Shown one piece after another: positions 44,089 to 54,656 of a stretch of 64,000 nt of DNA. Below the pieces are notes generated by a model. The model searched no databases. It was not told the DNA's origin and saw only the letters and a list, made by a program, of their open reading frames with translations. Both the position numbers and the translations under genes were made by a program. Where the stretch lies: contig JAGHQL010000067.1 of NCBI GenBank assembly GCA_020080175.1, forward strand, positions 1-64,000, in the 5' to 3' direction. The stretch is from Glutinoglossum americanum. Its lineage: Eukaryota > Ascomycota > Geoglossomycetes > Geoglossales > Geoglossaceae. Position 1 is the stretch's first letter; each line of letters begins with the position of its first letter.

Positions 44089-46096
44089 ATGGCGGTGGTG
44101 ATGGGTGGGTTTCGGGGATGTGGTCTCACTCTGTTGATCCTTTCGCTTTTCGGGGGTGTCCTGGGAATGACAGACCCTCCTCGTCCAACAATGGGTACGT
44201 TGGCGGTCGATGTCTGTGTTTGCCACAATCGGAAGGGATTGCTAATCATACACTCTTCTCTGTACATCTTAAGCTCCTCGAAGTTTCCCTTTAACCAATA
44301 CCACCGGCGATGCTCAAGGAGTCGGCATTGTCACGACCATAACTGGGGCGCCCAATTACGACTTCGGTTTCTTGTCGCCGAATATCGGATCATGGGTCCT
44401 GCAAAACCAATATTATTCCATCGACTGGGCGCACGTCCGCGTTGCCAATAGCTCTCTTGTATTCCAGGGTGCACCGCCACAACAGACTGGCTGGAATAAG
44501 AACGGCAGCTGCATAACGTGGTGGGATCTCCCTGAGGAGATGGGGTCGCAAAGTGGTGGTTCCGCTCAAGTGGAATGGGCGACTATTGTCGTCGATGCCC
44601 CCGAGCCTTCCTTCTGCACGCCGCATTCGACCCTCGCCTCGTATGTATACGCGAAGCTCAAGCGCAATGCGCTGTCGGAGTGGCTGGATGCACGGGAAAT
44701 CTCACTCCAGGCACGCGATGCCTCAGGTTCGGGGGCCCCCAATCCCGTCACGAAAACTAAGGTGTCATACAAGCCACAGCCTGATGGCGGTCAGCAGCCA
44801 ATCTATCCTAATGATAAGGATCCAGCTAAGCCGGAACCTCTTCCGACTGTTAACTTCGATGACCCACCGACTCCGCCGAGCCCAGCACAAACTCCGGTAA
44901 ATCCGATACCCGCTCCTAGTGGTCAACAGCAACAGCAGCCACCGGACCAAGCTGTTGATAGCGCTGTCGCTAAAGCTATTGACAGTCTCTTCTCGGGAAC
45001 TAAGCCGAATGATCCACCACCAAATGGAAACCCCGGCAACAGCCAGCCGATTGGTGCCATAATCGCCTCTGCTTTTGGTAGCTTACCTAGCGGGAATGGA
45101 AATTCAGGGAACGGTGCACCACCTTCACAGGGGCAGATCAATGGCGTCCCATACTCTGTTGGTTCTGGCGGAATCGTAGTTGGTGGCTCAACTTATAACC
45201 CATCCAACCCGACAGTCATCGCTCTGCCGGATGGACACACCGCGAACATTGGACCTGGTGGCCTATCAATCGACAACGGTCCCATCGTTCCTATAGTTGG
45301 CGGGGGTTCACCTACTCAGGGTCAAGTGAATGGCGTCCCTTACTCCATGGCACCCGGTGGAATAGTAATCTCAGGGACCACATTTTCAGTCTCCCAGCCC
45401 ACGTCTGTCACCCTACCAGGTGGCCAGACAATGGTCATCGGTCCCAACGGCCTTGTGCAAATCGGCGGCGTCACCATTCCGGGGCTGGCGGGATCATCGA
45501 CCTGGTCCGGCTCCGTAGACGGCATCAACTACCAAATCAACCCAGACGGTACCATCGTCGTTAACGGCCAAACCCTCAACCTCGCCCAGCCCACCTCCAT
45601 CACGTTGCCGGGCGGCAAAGTCGTAACAATCGGCCCCAACGGAATAAACTTCGGCGGAACCCTCATCCCGTTCCCATCCGGCCTCGCGTTCGCAATGCCC
45701 ACAGCCATGACCATAGCCGGGATCCCGTTCTCCATCGGCGCAGGTGAGGTAGTCATCGGAGGGAAAACCTATTCCTTCCCGCCCGGGGCCACCGGAACGA
45801 CCATCGTCATAGACGGAAAAACCATATCTATCGGTCCGAATGGTATTGGGTTCCCTTCCACCACCGTCCCGCTGACTCGCTCGGTAACAACTACGGGGGC
45901 ATCGACTACTGCAACTTCATCGGGGAGCACCACTACTACTACTACTACTACTTCGCACACGACGAGTGGAACCAGTACGGCTCCTACTCCGGCAAAGACC
46001 ACTACGAAGAAGGGCAGTGCGGCGGGGCTCAAGGAGCTGTTGGGCTCGGTTCTCGCGTTGGAACTTCTGGCTATATTCGCCATATCTCTCCTGTAA
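44089..46096 (+). CDS. secreted, probably GPI-anchored repeat protein of the cell wall
   Basis: Two exons, 44089..44194 and 44274..46096, encode 642 residues. Exon 1 supplies a signal peptide (CGLTLLILSLFGGVLG). A globular N-terminal domain (about 36-180) has TGAPNYDFGFLSPNIGSW and several Cys. A Pro-rich linker follows, then about four repeats of 55-65 residues (about 320-565). Repeats share G-x-I/V-NGVPYS...GGIVI-x-G...TLPGGxxxxIGPNGL, a beta-rich pattern. A Thr/Ser tract and a hydrophobic C-terminal tail (LGSVLALELLAIFAISLL) behind a small-residue stretch are typical of GPI attachment. Inference: a wall-linked adhesin-like protein. The intron acceptor is an unusual AAG, but the spliced product reads smoothly (TMAPRSFPLTNTTG). 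Confidence 0.8.
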
Positions 46097-46510
46097 GCCG
46101 CCAGCGGACGGACAGGACCCGATCCAGGCATCTAGCCAATTCGTGAGTCCGTCTCGGAAATTTGAAACGGCGAGACGTACCACCCAGAAGGCCCAAATCG
46201 ACGATAGCAGCCTGATCTTCCAACCGCCACACCATCCAGACTGCATGACCCCCCCACCCCCCGAATCCCGTTCCGTGACGCCACGATATCATTTTTGCCG
46301 TTTTATTGTGTCTTCCAGCGAGCCTCATGTCAAACCCTAATCCCAACCCACATCACCATCATCACGACTCCCATAATAGAAATGGAAATGCATGTTTTTT
46401 CTTCTATCTTTATCCCGTTCGCTGACAACGACGACGCGCGCGCGCACATGTGCCCCGTTTATGCGTTTCCCGGGCCCTAGGAATGCGAGAGAGGGAGCGC
46501 GAAATCTACG

Positions 46511-46526
46511 GACAGACAGACAGACA
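46511..46526. repeat. (GACA)4 microsatellite
   Basis: Four tandem GACA units in the 3' flank of the wall protein gene. Confidence 0.8.
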
Positions 46527-46921
46527 CTGCATTAGTTTTGGCCTTTTTCTTGCTTTTTTTTTTTATATCTCTCTAGTCGTTTAGATGCATTTTTGGCCCC
46601 GCGTATAGCGGGGTGGTCGGGAGCGCGGAGTGCGCGTGCATGTATGCGTGTAAGTTATCTAGACGACCTGCGACGAGAAGGCCTGATGACGCCTTACCCA
46701 CACTCCTTTGGAAAGGGGGTGAGGATGGGGGCGGGGGGGGGGGGGAATATGATGCGTGACGCAAGAGGGGACTTGGTTACCTGGTAGAGCGGCTCCGCAT
46801 TATCAAATCAAACCAGTTTTGAACGGGGCGTACCCGAATGCGGCCGAAATCAAGGGCTAGCCCCGTGCGCTAGCGCCGGGTGTGAAATTTCGGTATATTG
46901 GTGCGTTGGCTGGATTGGGAT

Positions 46922-46952
46922 AAAAAAAAAAACCCCCCCCCCTTTTTTTTTT
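46922..46952. repeat. A11-C10-T10 homopolymer triblock
   Basis: Eleven A, ten C and ten T follow each other without interruption. The A and T blocks are complementary, so a hairpin with an all-C loop is possible. Run lengths could be affected by sequencing error. Confidence 0.75.
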
Positions 46953-47523
46953 GAGAGGCGGGCGCGCCAAAAGCATAAAAGACGCCTCTTTTTTCGTAAC
47001 GGGCGGGGCCAAGGACTAACCGAAACCCAGGGTTTAGACCTAGCCAAGCTTTGTGGGGAAGCCTACGTCTTGGCAGGGCAAAACAAAAGCCCCTTCATTT
47101 CAAATTCCCAAATTAACCCGCATCATTTTCCACTGCGACAAGCCAGTAGAAGACGCCTCGGCACACTCGAAAAAAAAAATCTACACTTGAATGTCCCGAA
47201 GTTTTCCCGTGTATTAAACTTTTTTTCGTGAAATATACATACATAGTTACAATAGTTAAATCTATGAAACTGCCCGCACGGCCTTTGGCCTGGATGATAC
47301 GGTTCGATAGTTTTGTTGGTGACTCGAGAAACCAAAAGGGGGACACCAGGCCAATGCAATTCCCGAAAACCCAAACATTTTCTAAACATTCCTTTCGGAT
47401 TCCCCCATCTGCCCATCGAGGTTCCTTCTGCCGTGTCGGTACCCTCTCGATGCGTCGTTGCGGGGCCGCGTGGTTTGGCGCCCGGAGTGGTGAAAAGCCG
47501 GCGCTGGAGAAATAGACACTCTG

Positions 47524-49176
47524 TTACTTCGGTAACATAAAGCCGTTTACCCCGTTTACCCCATTTATCCCATTTATCCCATTAGCCTCATTGGATTTGG
47601 ATCTCACATGGTGGCTAGCCGTGGGCGAGTCGACTCGATCACCGAATACGATCGCTTCCGTCCGCTGCGTGGCCCAAGCGAAACGTGGTTCAAGGTAGAT
47701 GGACCAGAAGTGCGACACCCAGAACAGAAAGCCAAAGTAGAACACGAGAACGACAGACACGAACGAGGTGCTTGGGATCGGCCGCACCATCTTCTGGATG
47801 ACGTCCCCGCTCTCTAGGCGTTCCTCCAGCTGTACGGGGCTTGTAAACCCAAAGAGGACCCACGCCAAGACGCTGCGAATGGTGGGTCCCTGGAGGAGAT
47901 AAAGCGGAAAGCTGACGCCGCCTAGAAAAAGGAAAACCGGGTGCGATAAGGCTCGCATAAGGTGTGACGAGAACACGATCCCCAGGACCACCAGGTGTGC
48001 ACCGATAGCGTTCCAGTAACGGAAAACGTACTCACCCGCTGGGAAATGTTTCATTCCAAACGCCAGCAGCGGCGAGAAATAGGGACTCCATTCGGGGTGG
48101 TGATCCGGGAACGAGCAGAGGTAGAGTCCTGAAAAGAACAGTAGCATCGGTATCATGTTGACGAATAAGGAACGGCTGGAGGAGACTCGATGCGTGATGG
48201 GATGTTGTGAGAGCTCGGCGAGGAGAACACCGGCGGCTACGTTGACACCGACGATAACTAGAAGCTGTTAGTTAGTATGGCCCACACCCTCTAGCCTCTC
48301 GGAATTTCGGTAGAGAGCACTTACGCTCTGAACATCTCCAACTGTATATATAGAACCCCAGCGCGATGAGCATGCGGGGCGCCGGTTGAGCATGGACCGT
48401 AGCCAGTAGTAGAGTGTAGGTCAGCATGGAAGCTTTGAGCAACACCGGGAGTGTCCATTGGGGTTGGTCGTAAGGGTTCTCCCCGTCCGTCCAGGTCTGA
48501 ACGATACCGCTAATCAGATCAGAGATGGTAGCGGACCACGAGGAGCTCGGAACGCGGCTGGTTTCCGCCATCCACCATGCGTCGGAGGACTTTGCGATTT
48601 TATAAGCCCCGATCTGGCACAGGAACCAGCTTAAAACGGTCGCCGTCAGCGAAGGAAGGACCAATCGCCCAGTCCGTCGGAAGGAGCTGCTGGCAAGGCT
48701 GGACAGCGCCTCTCCAGCCCTCCTCGCTCTCGATAGTTTGATGGGTTTCAGCGCCGCCGCATACGAGGATAGAACGATGAAGATGATGACCCACGGCGGG
48801 CCGTGTTCGGGGAGACGTATGATGGGGAGTTGAAAGAATAGCGGAGGGGTGTCGGCGTCAGGAGCCGGGAAGATCAGATGGCGGGCGAAACACAGGACCA
48901 GGTGGCTGCCAATGACCATCATCGACGCGATACCACGCAGACCCTATTTTGGTTTCCTCGGCACACGTCAGCACGATAAACCGCCAGCAGTGCGAACGAA
49001 TTTTGAGAGCCGAACGGAGAAGGAAAGGGAATGGAGAGTGGAGAGTGGAGAGTGGAGAGACGCACATCTACCCACCTCACGTCCCGCGGACGAAGAGGTT
49101 GCGGAAGGAGCTTGGCGGTCATGGTCGATACGTTATCCACTACCGCCATCAGGCAGGCCATCAGCGGTTCCGCCAT
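47524..49176 (-). CDS. acyltransferase-3 family membrane protein
   Basis: Three exons, in coding order 49176..49081, 48943..48325 and 48257..47524, give 482 residues. The junction of exons 1 and 2 restores RPRDGLRGIASMMVIGSHL, the start motif of acyltransferase-3 proteins (Y-L-D-G-L-R-G-x-A). About ten hydrophobic helices follow, including LLFFSGLYLCSF, FLFLGGVSFPLYLLQGP and FVSVVLVFYFGFLFW. Members transfer acetyl or other acyl groups across membranes onto sugars, sterols or metabolites; the substrate here is unknown. The C-terminal cytoplasmic tail ends in NGINGINGVNGVNG encoded by a 9-bp repeat. The first intron (137 nt) contains a 7-bp tandem repeat (GGAGAGT, about four copies near 49,033-49,060). 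Confidence 0.85.
47543..47587 (-). repeat. 9-bp coding repeat, five units
   Basis: Tandem 9-bp units (coding strand GGGATAAAT / GGGGTAAAC) encode the NGI/NGV repeats near the C terminus of the acyltransferase. They are recent slippage products that keep the frame. Confidence 0.75.
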
Positions 49177-49494
49177 CCAAGTAAAAACGCCGCCTCGGTC
49201 GAGAAAGCACAAAAAGAAGAGAGGGTGTAGAACTCACGCACAAAACCGACGCGGACCGAAGGGGCTCTTTCAAGAAAGAGAGAGAGAGAGAGCGAGCGTG
49301 TGGGAAACCCGGCAAAAAAAAGATGATAAAAAGCCGAACCGTTCCTAAATTAGCCACACCCAATAAACATGAAAACGGAGAGGCGACCTCTCTCTCTCGC
49401 TCTCTCGATCAATATAGCAGAAACCCCGCGGGCAGGCTAACCTCGACGGACATTCGAAAGGGAAAGGATGGGGTACGGGGGTCGAAAGAGGACT

Positions 49495-49554
49495 GGGGAG
49501 GGGGAGGAGGAGGAGGAGGAGGAAGAAGAAGAGGAAGAGGAAGAGAGGAAAGAG
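49495..49554 (+). repeat. 60-nt uninterrupted polypurine tract
   Basis: Only A and G occur over 60 nt, built of GGA then GAA and GGAA units. Such tracts with mirror symmetry can form triplex (H-DNA). Confidence 0.8.
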
Positions 49555-49953
49555 CAAGTACGGGCCGACCGAGCGTTAAGCCTTTCGTCACCCACCACCC
49601 ACACCCACACACACGCGACACACGCCCAGAGATTGTTTCTATTGGTTTTGGGGGAAAGAAAAAAAAAAGAAATCATGGTGCATCGAACGCCTGGAACGAC
49701 ACATACAGACAACGCCCTCCCCGGATCCAGCCAAGGGATCTCCGATGCCCCATCCCGTTTCAGCCTCCCACCCTATCACACGCGCAGAGCCCTCTCGACC
49801 TTTCCAAGTCCCCTATTCTCCCCTGCCCCGGGCCAACGGAACTCCCCGCGCCACTCCCTCCCGAGCAAACCGCTCGATAGAATAATAATAACGATAATGA
49901 ACCAAAACCAGCAAGAAAATCAATAGAAGAAAAAAAAGACCGGGCCCCGGGCC

Positions 49954-49976
49954 GTCTTGTCTTGTCTTGTCTTGTC
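49954..49976 (+). repeat. TTGTC pentanucleotide repeat
   Basis: Four to five tandem copies of the pentamer (GTCTT phase), followed by a short CT run. Confidence 0.8.
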
Positions 49977-51898
49977 TCTCTCTCTGGAACGCGCACGCAC
50001 ACTCCCACTTTATGCGCCCGCCGCTCCGCATAACCCGCGACCCGGACATACCTGCGCGACGCACGGGGCGAACAAATATAGCAGCAGCGGCGGCGCAGGA
50101 AAGCTGAGCGAAACCCCCCCCCCGGCCGAACATTACCCCAATCCAATCCCCCACCACCCAACCGCCGTGCGCGACGCGAGAGAAAAAAAGCAGCCCCGTC
50201 GCCCAGAAGCGAACGGGAATTTTAGGTGATGAGGTCAGCCAGCCAGCCATGTCGCAGCGATCAAGCTTTTTTATTTTCTCGGGAGATTGGCGGGGCGACA
50301 GCGGTGTTGCTTCTACGCGGTTTTCAGCTGGTTGCTGGCACACCCCGTCTGGGCTGGGCGACGTTCTGGAAGGAAGAGGGAGAAAAATAAAATACAATAA
50401 AATAATACGTCAGGTGGAGCGTCCCGTAGCCGCCCGCCCGGCTCCTTTTTTTTTTTTTTTTTTATTTTTTATTTTCGCACAAAGGGGACGCCCCCGACTC
50501 TTTTGGGTTCGGGGGGTTCCAGGTTACGTGTCGTTCGTAGGGGTTGTTTCCCGAAACCCAAACAAAAAAAGATTTAAAATAACGGGCATCAAAACGCCCA
50601 GCCAACGACCATCTCCACCCCGGAATTTTTGGAATTTGCGGAATACCTCCGGCTGTTCTCCGGGACCAGGGATATTTAAATAAGAAAAAAAAAGAAAAGA
50701 AAAGAAAACTGCTCCCTCGCTCACTCCTGCTCCGGTGTGTCTTGCGCACCACGCGATCCAGAGGAGTCCCGACGGCTGGGCGCTCATTTCGTTTTCGGCG
50801 AATTGTGCCGGTTGGTGGTGATGAGAGGAGGGTTGTGGTGGGGATAAGAGCGGGACAGCCAGAGGGTGTAGCTGGGTCCTGGAGTCCTGTCGGGCTGGTG
50901 TCGGGAGAAGAGGAGGGGCTCGCAGATGGCATGTGTGCGGGACTTCACGAGGCGGCGGCGGGCTGAGGTGGAGCGGGATAGACCGAGGACCTAGGTATAA
51001 AGTCTACGCCGGATCGATACCGCAGCACTCCTGACCACCGAGGCGGAGGATGAGGCGGAGAGGCGATGGAGATGGAGGGTATTCCATCTCCACGTGGTGC
51101 AGCGGGGCCGGCAGCACTAACCAGAAGCCCTCAAAGAGCAACGCTATCCCCCAGACCCGCACCAACGACGGCAGCAGAAGCAACAACACAGCCAGTACAA
51201 ACCCGACACACGCCACAACCCCCCCAACAGCAGGAGTCCTGCGAACGCCCCGAGCGACCACAACACCAACAGTCCAACCCGACACTGCGCGCCAGCGCCG
51301 ACACAGCAGCACCCCAGCAACGCCCAGGAAGCGCAGCACCACCACCGCGCGGCAGCCGGAACGTCGCGGCGGGACCTCCTCCGCGTCCTTTTCGACGGGG
51401 GCGGGGCTTTCTGGTGGCCGTGGAGCAGATGCGGCCCGCGGTACGGGAATCTGGGGAAGCGGGGACCCGGCCGTGTTGGGGGTCTCGCCGCGGATATGAC
51501 GTCGGAGGTCCCGGCCTGCTGCTGGATAGCTCAGTACGCCAAAACCCCACGGAAAGGGGGGGAGATGCCGGGATCCGGAGGGGGGTCGGCTTCCGCTGCC
51601 GCTGCTGCGCTGGGTGTATGGAGTAGGGGCTTTGTTCTTTTTTCTAAACTGCTGATACATCGGAGATACCGCGGTCGCACTCCGCGCGGAGACATCCATC
51701 TTCCCCGGCGACTCTTCCTCTCCTAATCTCCAATCCAACTCGGCGACCCTCCCGAATCCTTCTTCGCGCGGAACCCAACCGGCAGCGAGACCTCCCGCAC
51801 CCTCGCATCTCGCCGGCATGATCTGACGGGACTTTGGCGATGGCTGTTTTCTCCGAGATGTCTTTGGAGCGGCTGCCAGCCATTCATTCATTTCGGCC

Positions 51899-51933
51899 TA
51901 TATATATATATATATATATACCTATATATATAT
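51899..51933. repeat. (TA)n microsatellite
   Basis: Eleven TA units, an interrupting CC, then about five more TA units. Confidence 0.85.
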
Positions 51934-52168
51934 CGGAAGGATATTCGGAGCCGTCCCACCGACTCCCTCGAGCCGTAATGGACGCTATGGTGGCCATGCC
52001 CGCAACCCCCTCCCTCGCGCTACAGAGGGGGAGAGACGGGGAGCAACGAAACAGATAGCGTGACAAACCCCAAACGCCGGAAAAGAAACGTTGAAATGAG
52101 AAGATAGATTTAGTGATCTCCGCCTCCCGATGAAATCAACTCCCCGGACCCAATAAAACCCACACCAA

Positions 52169-53799
52169 TCACCTCCCCCCAACCTTCGGATCAAACATCC
52201 TCCTCATCTCCACACCCCTAACCGCAACTTCCACTCTCTTTCTTTCCACCTCCCGCTCTTCCTCCGACCCGGCCTTCTCTTCCTCCACCCCAGCCCTCTC
52301 TACCACGCGCCTAGCCTGTAGCTCCTGTACAGACATCCCTCCTTCCCCCGGCAACTTCCTATACGGTATGTAGTGCCTCAAGCGAGCTCCTTTTCGTTGC
52401 AGGATAGAGGGTTTGGTGTTGTCGTCATCCTTTTTCTTGACGGAGAGTTGGGCGGAGAGTTCGAGGATAGGGGATCCGTCGAGTTCTAAGGGCGGGGGGG
52501 AGGATGGGGATGAGAGGGCTGTTGGGGAAAGGGAGGCGGCGGCGGTGGTGGTGGTGGTGGTGGTAGTGGAGAGGGAGAGATCGGGTGACCCGGCGAGGGT
52601 TGCAGTTGGTGGGGCTGTTTGTCGTCTGTGAGGAAGGGAAGTTGTGGTGTTGGTTGCAGATCCTGTAGAGGCGATTCACTCTGAATTAGTAGCGCCTTTT
52701 TAGGAGGGATAATGGGTGGGGGGTGTTGGGACTTACGAGTCCGCTCCCGCTGACTATATAGGTTCGACCCGCTGATAATCCTATCGACATCTGAAAACAC
52801 ACCCTTGCCTTCTATCCTCTCGCCTAGCTGTTCGGGGCACAATTCCGGTGATTTCAGGACGTCCTCCTCTGGTATTGGAGTTGCGGGGTTGCTCTCTGTG
52901 GTCTGCGAGGCTGGAATCGGCTTACGCCGCAGCAGGCCAGGTCCGAAGTCGTCTTGACCGAAGCCTGTGTGTCCGGATTGGTTCGCGGGGGATGTTGAGA
53001 TACTTCCTCGCGATTTTTCGTTCCGGTCTGGACTTGGTGGGCTCCGATTCTCGGGATCCGGGGACGCGGTTCTGGTTTCGCTTGTTTCCGAATCATCGCC
53101 GCCGTCTTGGTGGCTCGCCGATCCGCTTTCGTTCTCTGTCTTTCCTGCATTTTCCCTGTATGCTCGTACCCTCTCATCCTCCTCTCGCTCAATGCGTGCA
53201 ATTATCTTCTGCCATCTCTCGTTTCTCCTATCCTGCTCTATCAGCCGCGCTAGGGAGGGACCGCTGTTTGGCGTAAGGATCATGTCGCCTGGATTGTAAT
53301 TGAAAGCCGGTGATGTCAAGGTCATCGATGAGCCGGTTCGGCTCGAATTGTAGCTCTGCATTGAGTTTGTGCTCCATCTAGGGCCGCTGGGAGCAACAGG
53401 AGAGGACACGGGAGTATTCGGGGAGTGGCCATAAGGAAGCCATGGGGAGCTTGCGGTTGGGCCAGCATTGGGGATTTCTTGCGCGCTGTTGGGCCCGGCG
53501 CGATCTATTCCGGGTATGGGGGACCGGCGGTTAGAGTTCACAACTGTGGTATATGGCGGCGAGGTTGTGAAAGAGGCTCGCTCGAACCCCACCGCTCCCG
53601 CTTCAGACGATGCAGTTGATGCGCTTGATCTAGAGCCGCTTCGTGTATCTTGCGCACAGGGAAGTCATCAGTGGGTGACCGCTTAGCATCGCGCGAAAGG
53701 TTCATAGTCACCGGTTAGAGCATCGCCCCCATCCCCAATCGCCGGCGGACTGGTTGAGGCTGACGATCGTCTGTACCGCTTAAATAGGTTACTCGCCAT
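52169..53799 (-). CDS. largely disordered protein of unknown function
   Basis: Three exons, in coding order 53799..53712, 53648..52737 and 52662..52169, give 497 residues starting MASNLFKRYRRSSASTSPP. Most is polar and Pro/Ser-rich, hence probably disordered. Two segments look structured: a charged helix near 140-175 (SLARLIEQDRRNERWQKII, then ARIEREEDERV) and the C terminus (LRHYIPYRKLPGEGGMSVQ, then ELQARRVVERAG) followed by a Glu/Arg coiled coil. Between them is a Thr7-Ala3 run encoded by ACC/GCC repeats (about 52,544-52,566). The second intron (74 nt, acceptor CTACAG) restores the final frame. The first intron uses an AAG acceptor. I do not recognise a named family; it is presumably a cytoplasmic or nuclear fungal-specific protein. 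Confidence 0.7.
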
Positions 53800-54656
53800 C
53801 GGGGTTTTCTGGAGATGGGAAAGCCTGGGTGAAATCGACGTTGACATGAGATCGGACGTGAGTACTTAATTTAGCCTCACCAGGCTTTCCCTGGATGGGT
53901 GTGGCCGACCCGTTTGGAGGGGAAGAAGCAAAATCGGGACTTTGTTGGACGGCAGCTGGAAGCGATGCCTTATTCTCCGCCAGGCGAACTTGCGCGTGTC
54001 TGAAGGCAAATTGGAGTACCCTACTCACCTACAGGCGTAAGAAGTGACAAAAGCCAGGACCGCCACCCGTTATTCTGCAGGACATTCCAGTTCTATGTAG
54101 GCTGCATTTGAGTTGGATTTAAACATTGCTGGATTTCTACGCCATTTTTGTGCGTTTGTGCGCATTAAGGCATTTGTCTCATTACGCCGTGTTTCGCTGC
54201 GCGGGGTTTTCCGTCTGCACGCGAATACTCCCGTATTCATTCGATCGGCTGCATAGCTAGCACTGCCTCAATGGTGTTTCGCAAACCATTAGCAGTGCAA
54301 CAGAACATGGTAGATTCTTTGAGTCTGATACGGTATTGATGATTCTTTGCCCACGGACCCCACTAAAGCGAATTGTACTTGGGATATGAGAGTTAGTCTC
54401 TGCGCAGCGGCTAAAGACTCGCTTGCGCGCTGCTACTTACCCCAAGTACTCTGATGCTATTTAATCCTTGGTCTATAATGTTCTCCTGTCGCTAGACTTC
54501 ATAGAGGATGCCTGCCGTAGCTACCAGTCAAACCTTTCTTCGAGCTCATATCATGTAGGCTGAGTCAAATACCCGAGCACCTCGCTGGGAAAATTTAATT
54601 TTGAAAAGCAAAGAGAGGGCAGAATAAAAATGGATAGAATACACAGAACCTAATCG
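53800..54656. other. promoter and 5' flank of the disordered-protein gene
   Basis: An open minus-strand frame (53789-54028) overlaps the ATG of the downstream gene in another frame and has no motif; it is probably 5' UTR or promoter sequence. The rest holds the 3' flank of the Hsp70-like gene. Nothing else is seen. Confidence 0.4.

Larger units (their letters stand above)
46097..47523. other. intergenic with simple repeats
   Basis: 1.4 kb between convergent genes, without a supported gene. It holds a GACA tetranucleotide repeat, a T run near 46,553-46,564, a G run near 46,733-46,744 and a striking A-C-T homopolymer triblock. Confidence 0.4.
49177..52168. other. 3 kb low-complexity intergenic region
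   Basis: No gene is supported. The open frames here on both strands are low-complexity translations of purine-rich, GC-rich and microsatellite DNA. The first part should contain the acyltransferase promoter. Simple repeats include GA/CT runs (49,276-49,294 and 49,388-49,408), a 60-nt pure-purine tract, a TTGTC pentamer repeat, a T18 tract (about 50,446-50,463) and a TA repeat. Confidence 0.45.

Noticed and set aside
46770-46840. tRNA D-arm-like GGTAGAGCGG
   Set aside because: No cloverleaf forms around it.
49468-49926. 152-codon frame with a long Glu run
   Set aside because: The Glu run is the translation of the polypurine tract; frames on both strands are equally open.
51004-51891. 295-codon minus-strand frame
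   Set aside because: GC-rich low-complexity translation with open frames on the opposite strand too; no domain, no ATG-anchored conservation.
53789-54028. 79-codon minus-strand frame overlapping the start of the disordered-protein gene
   Set aside because: It runs over the ATG in another frame and has no motif; more likely 5' UTR.
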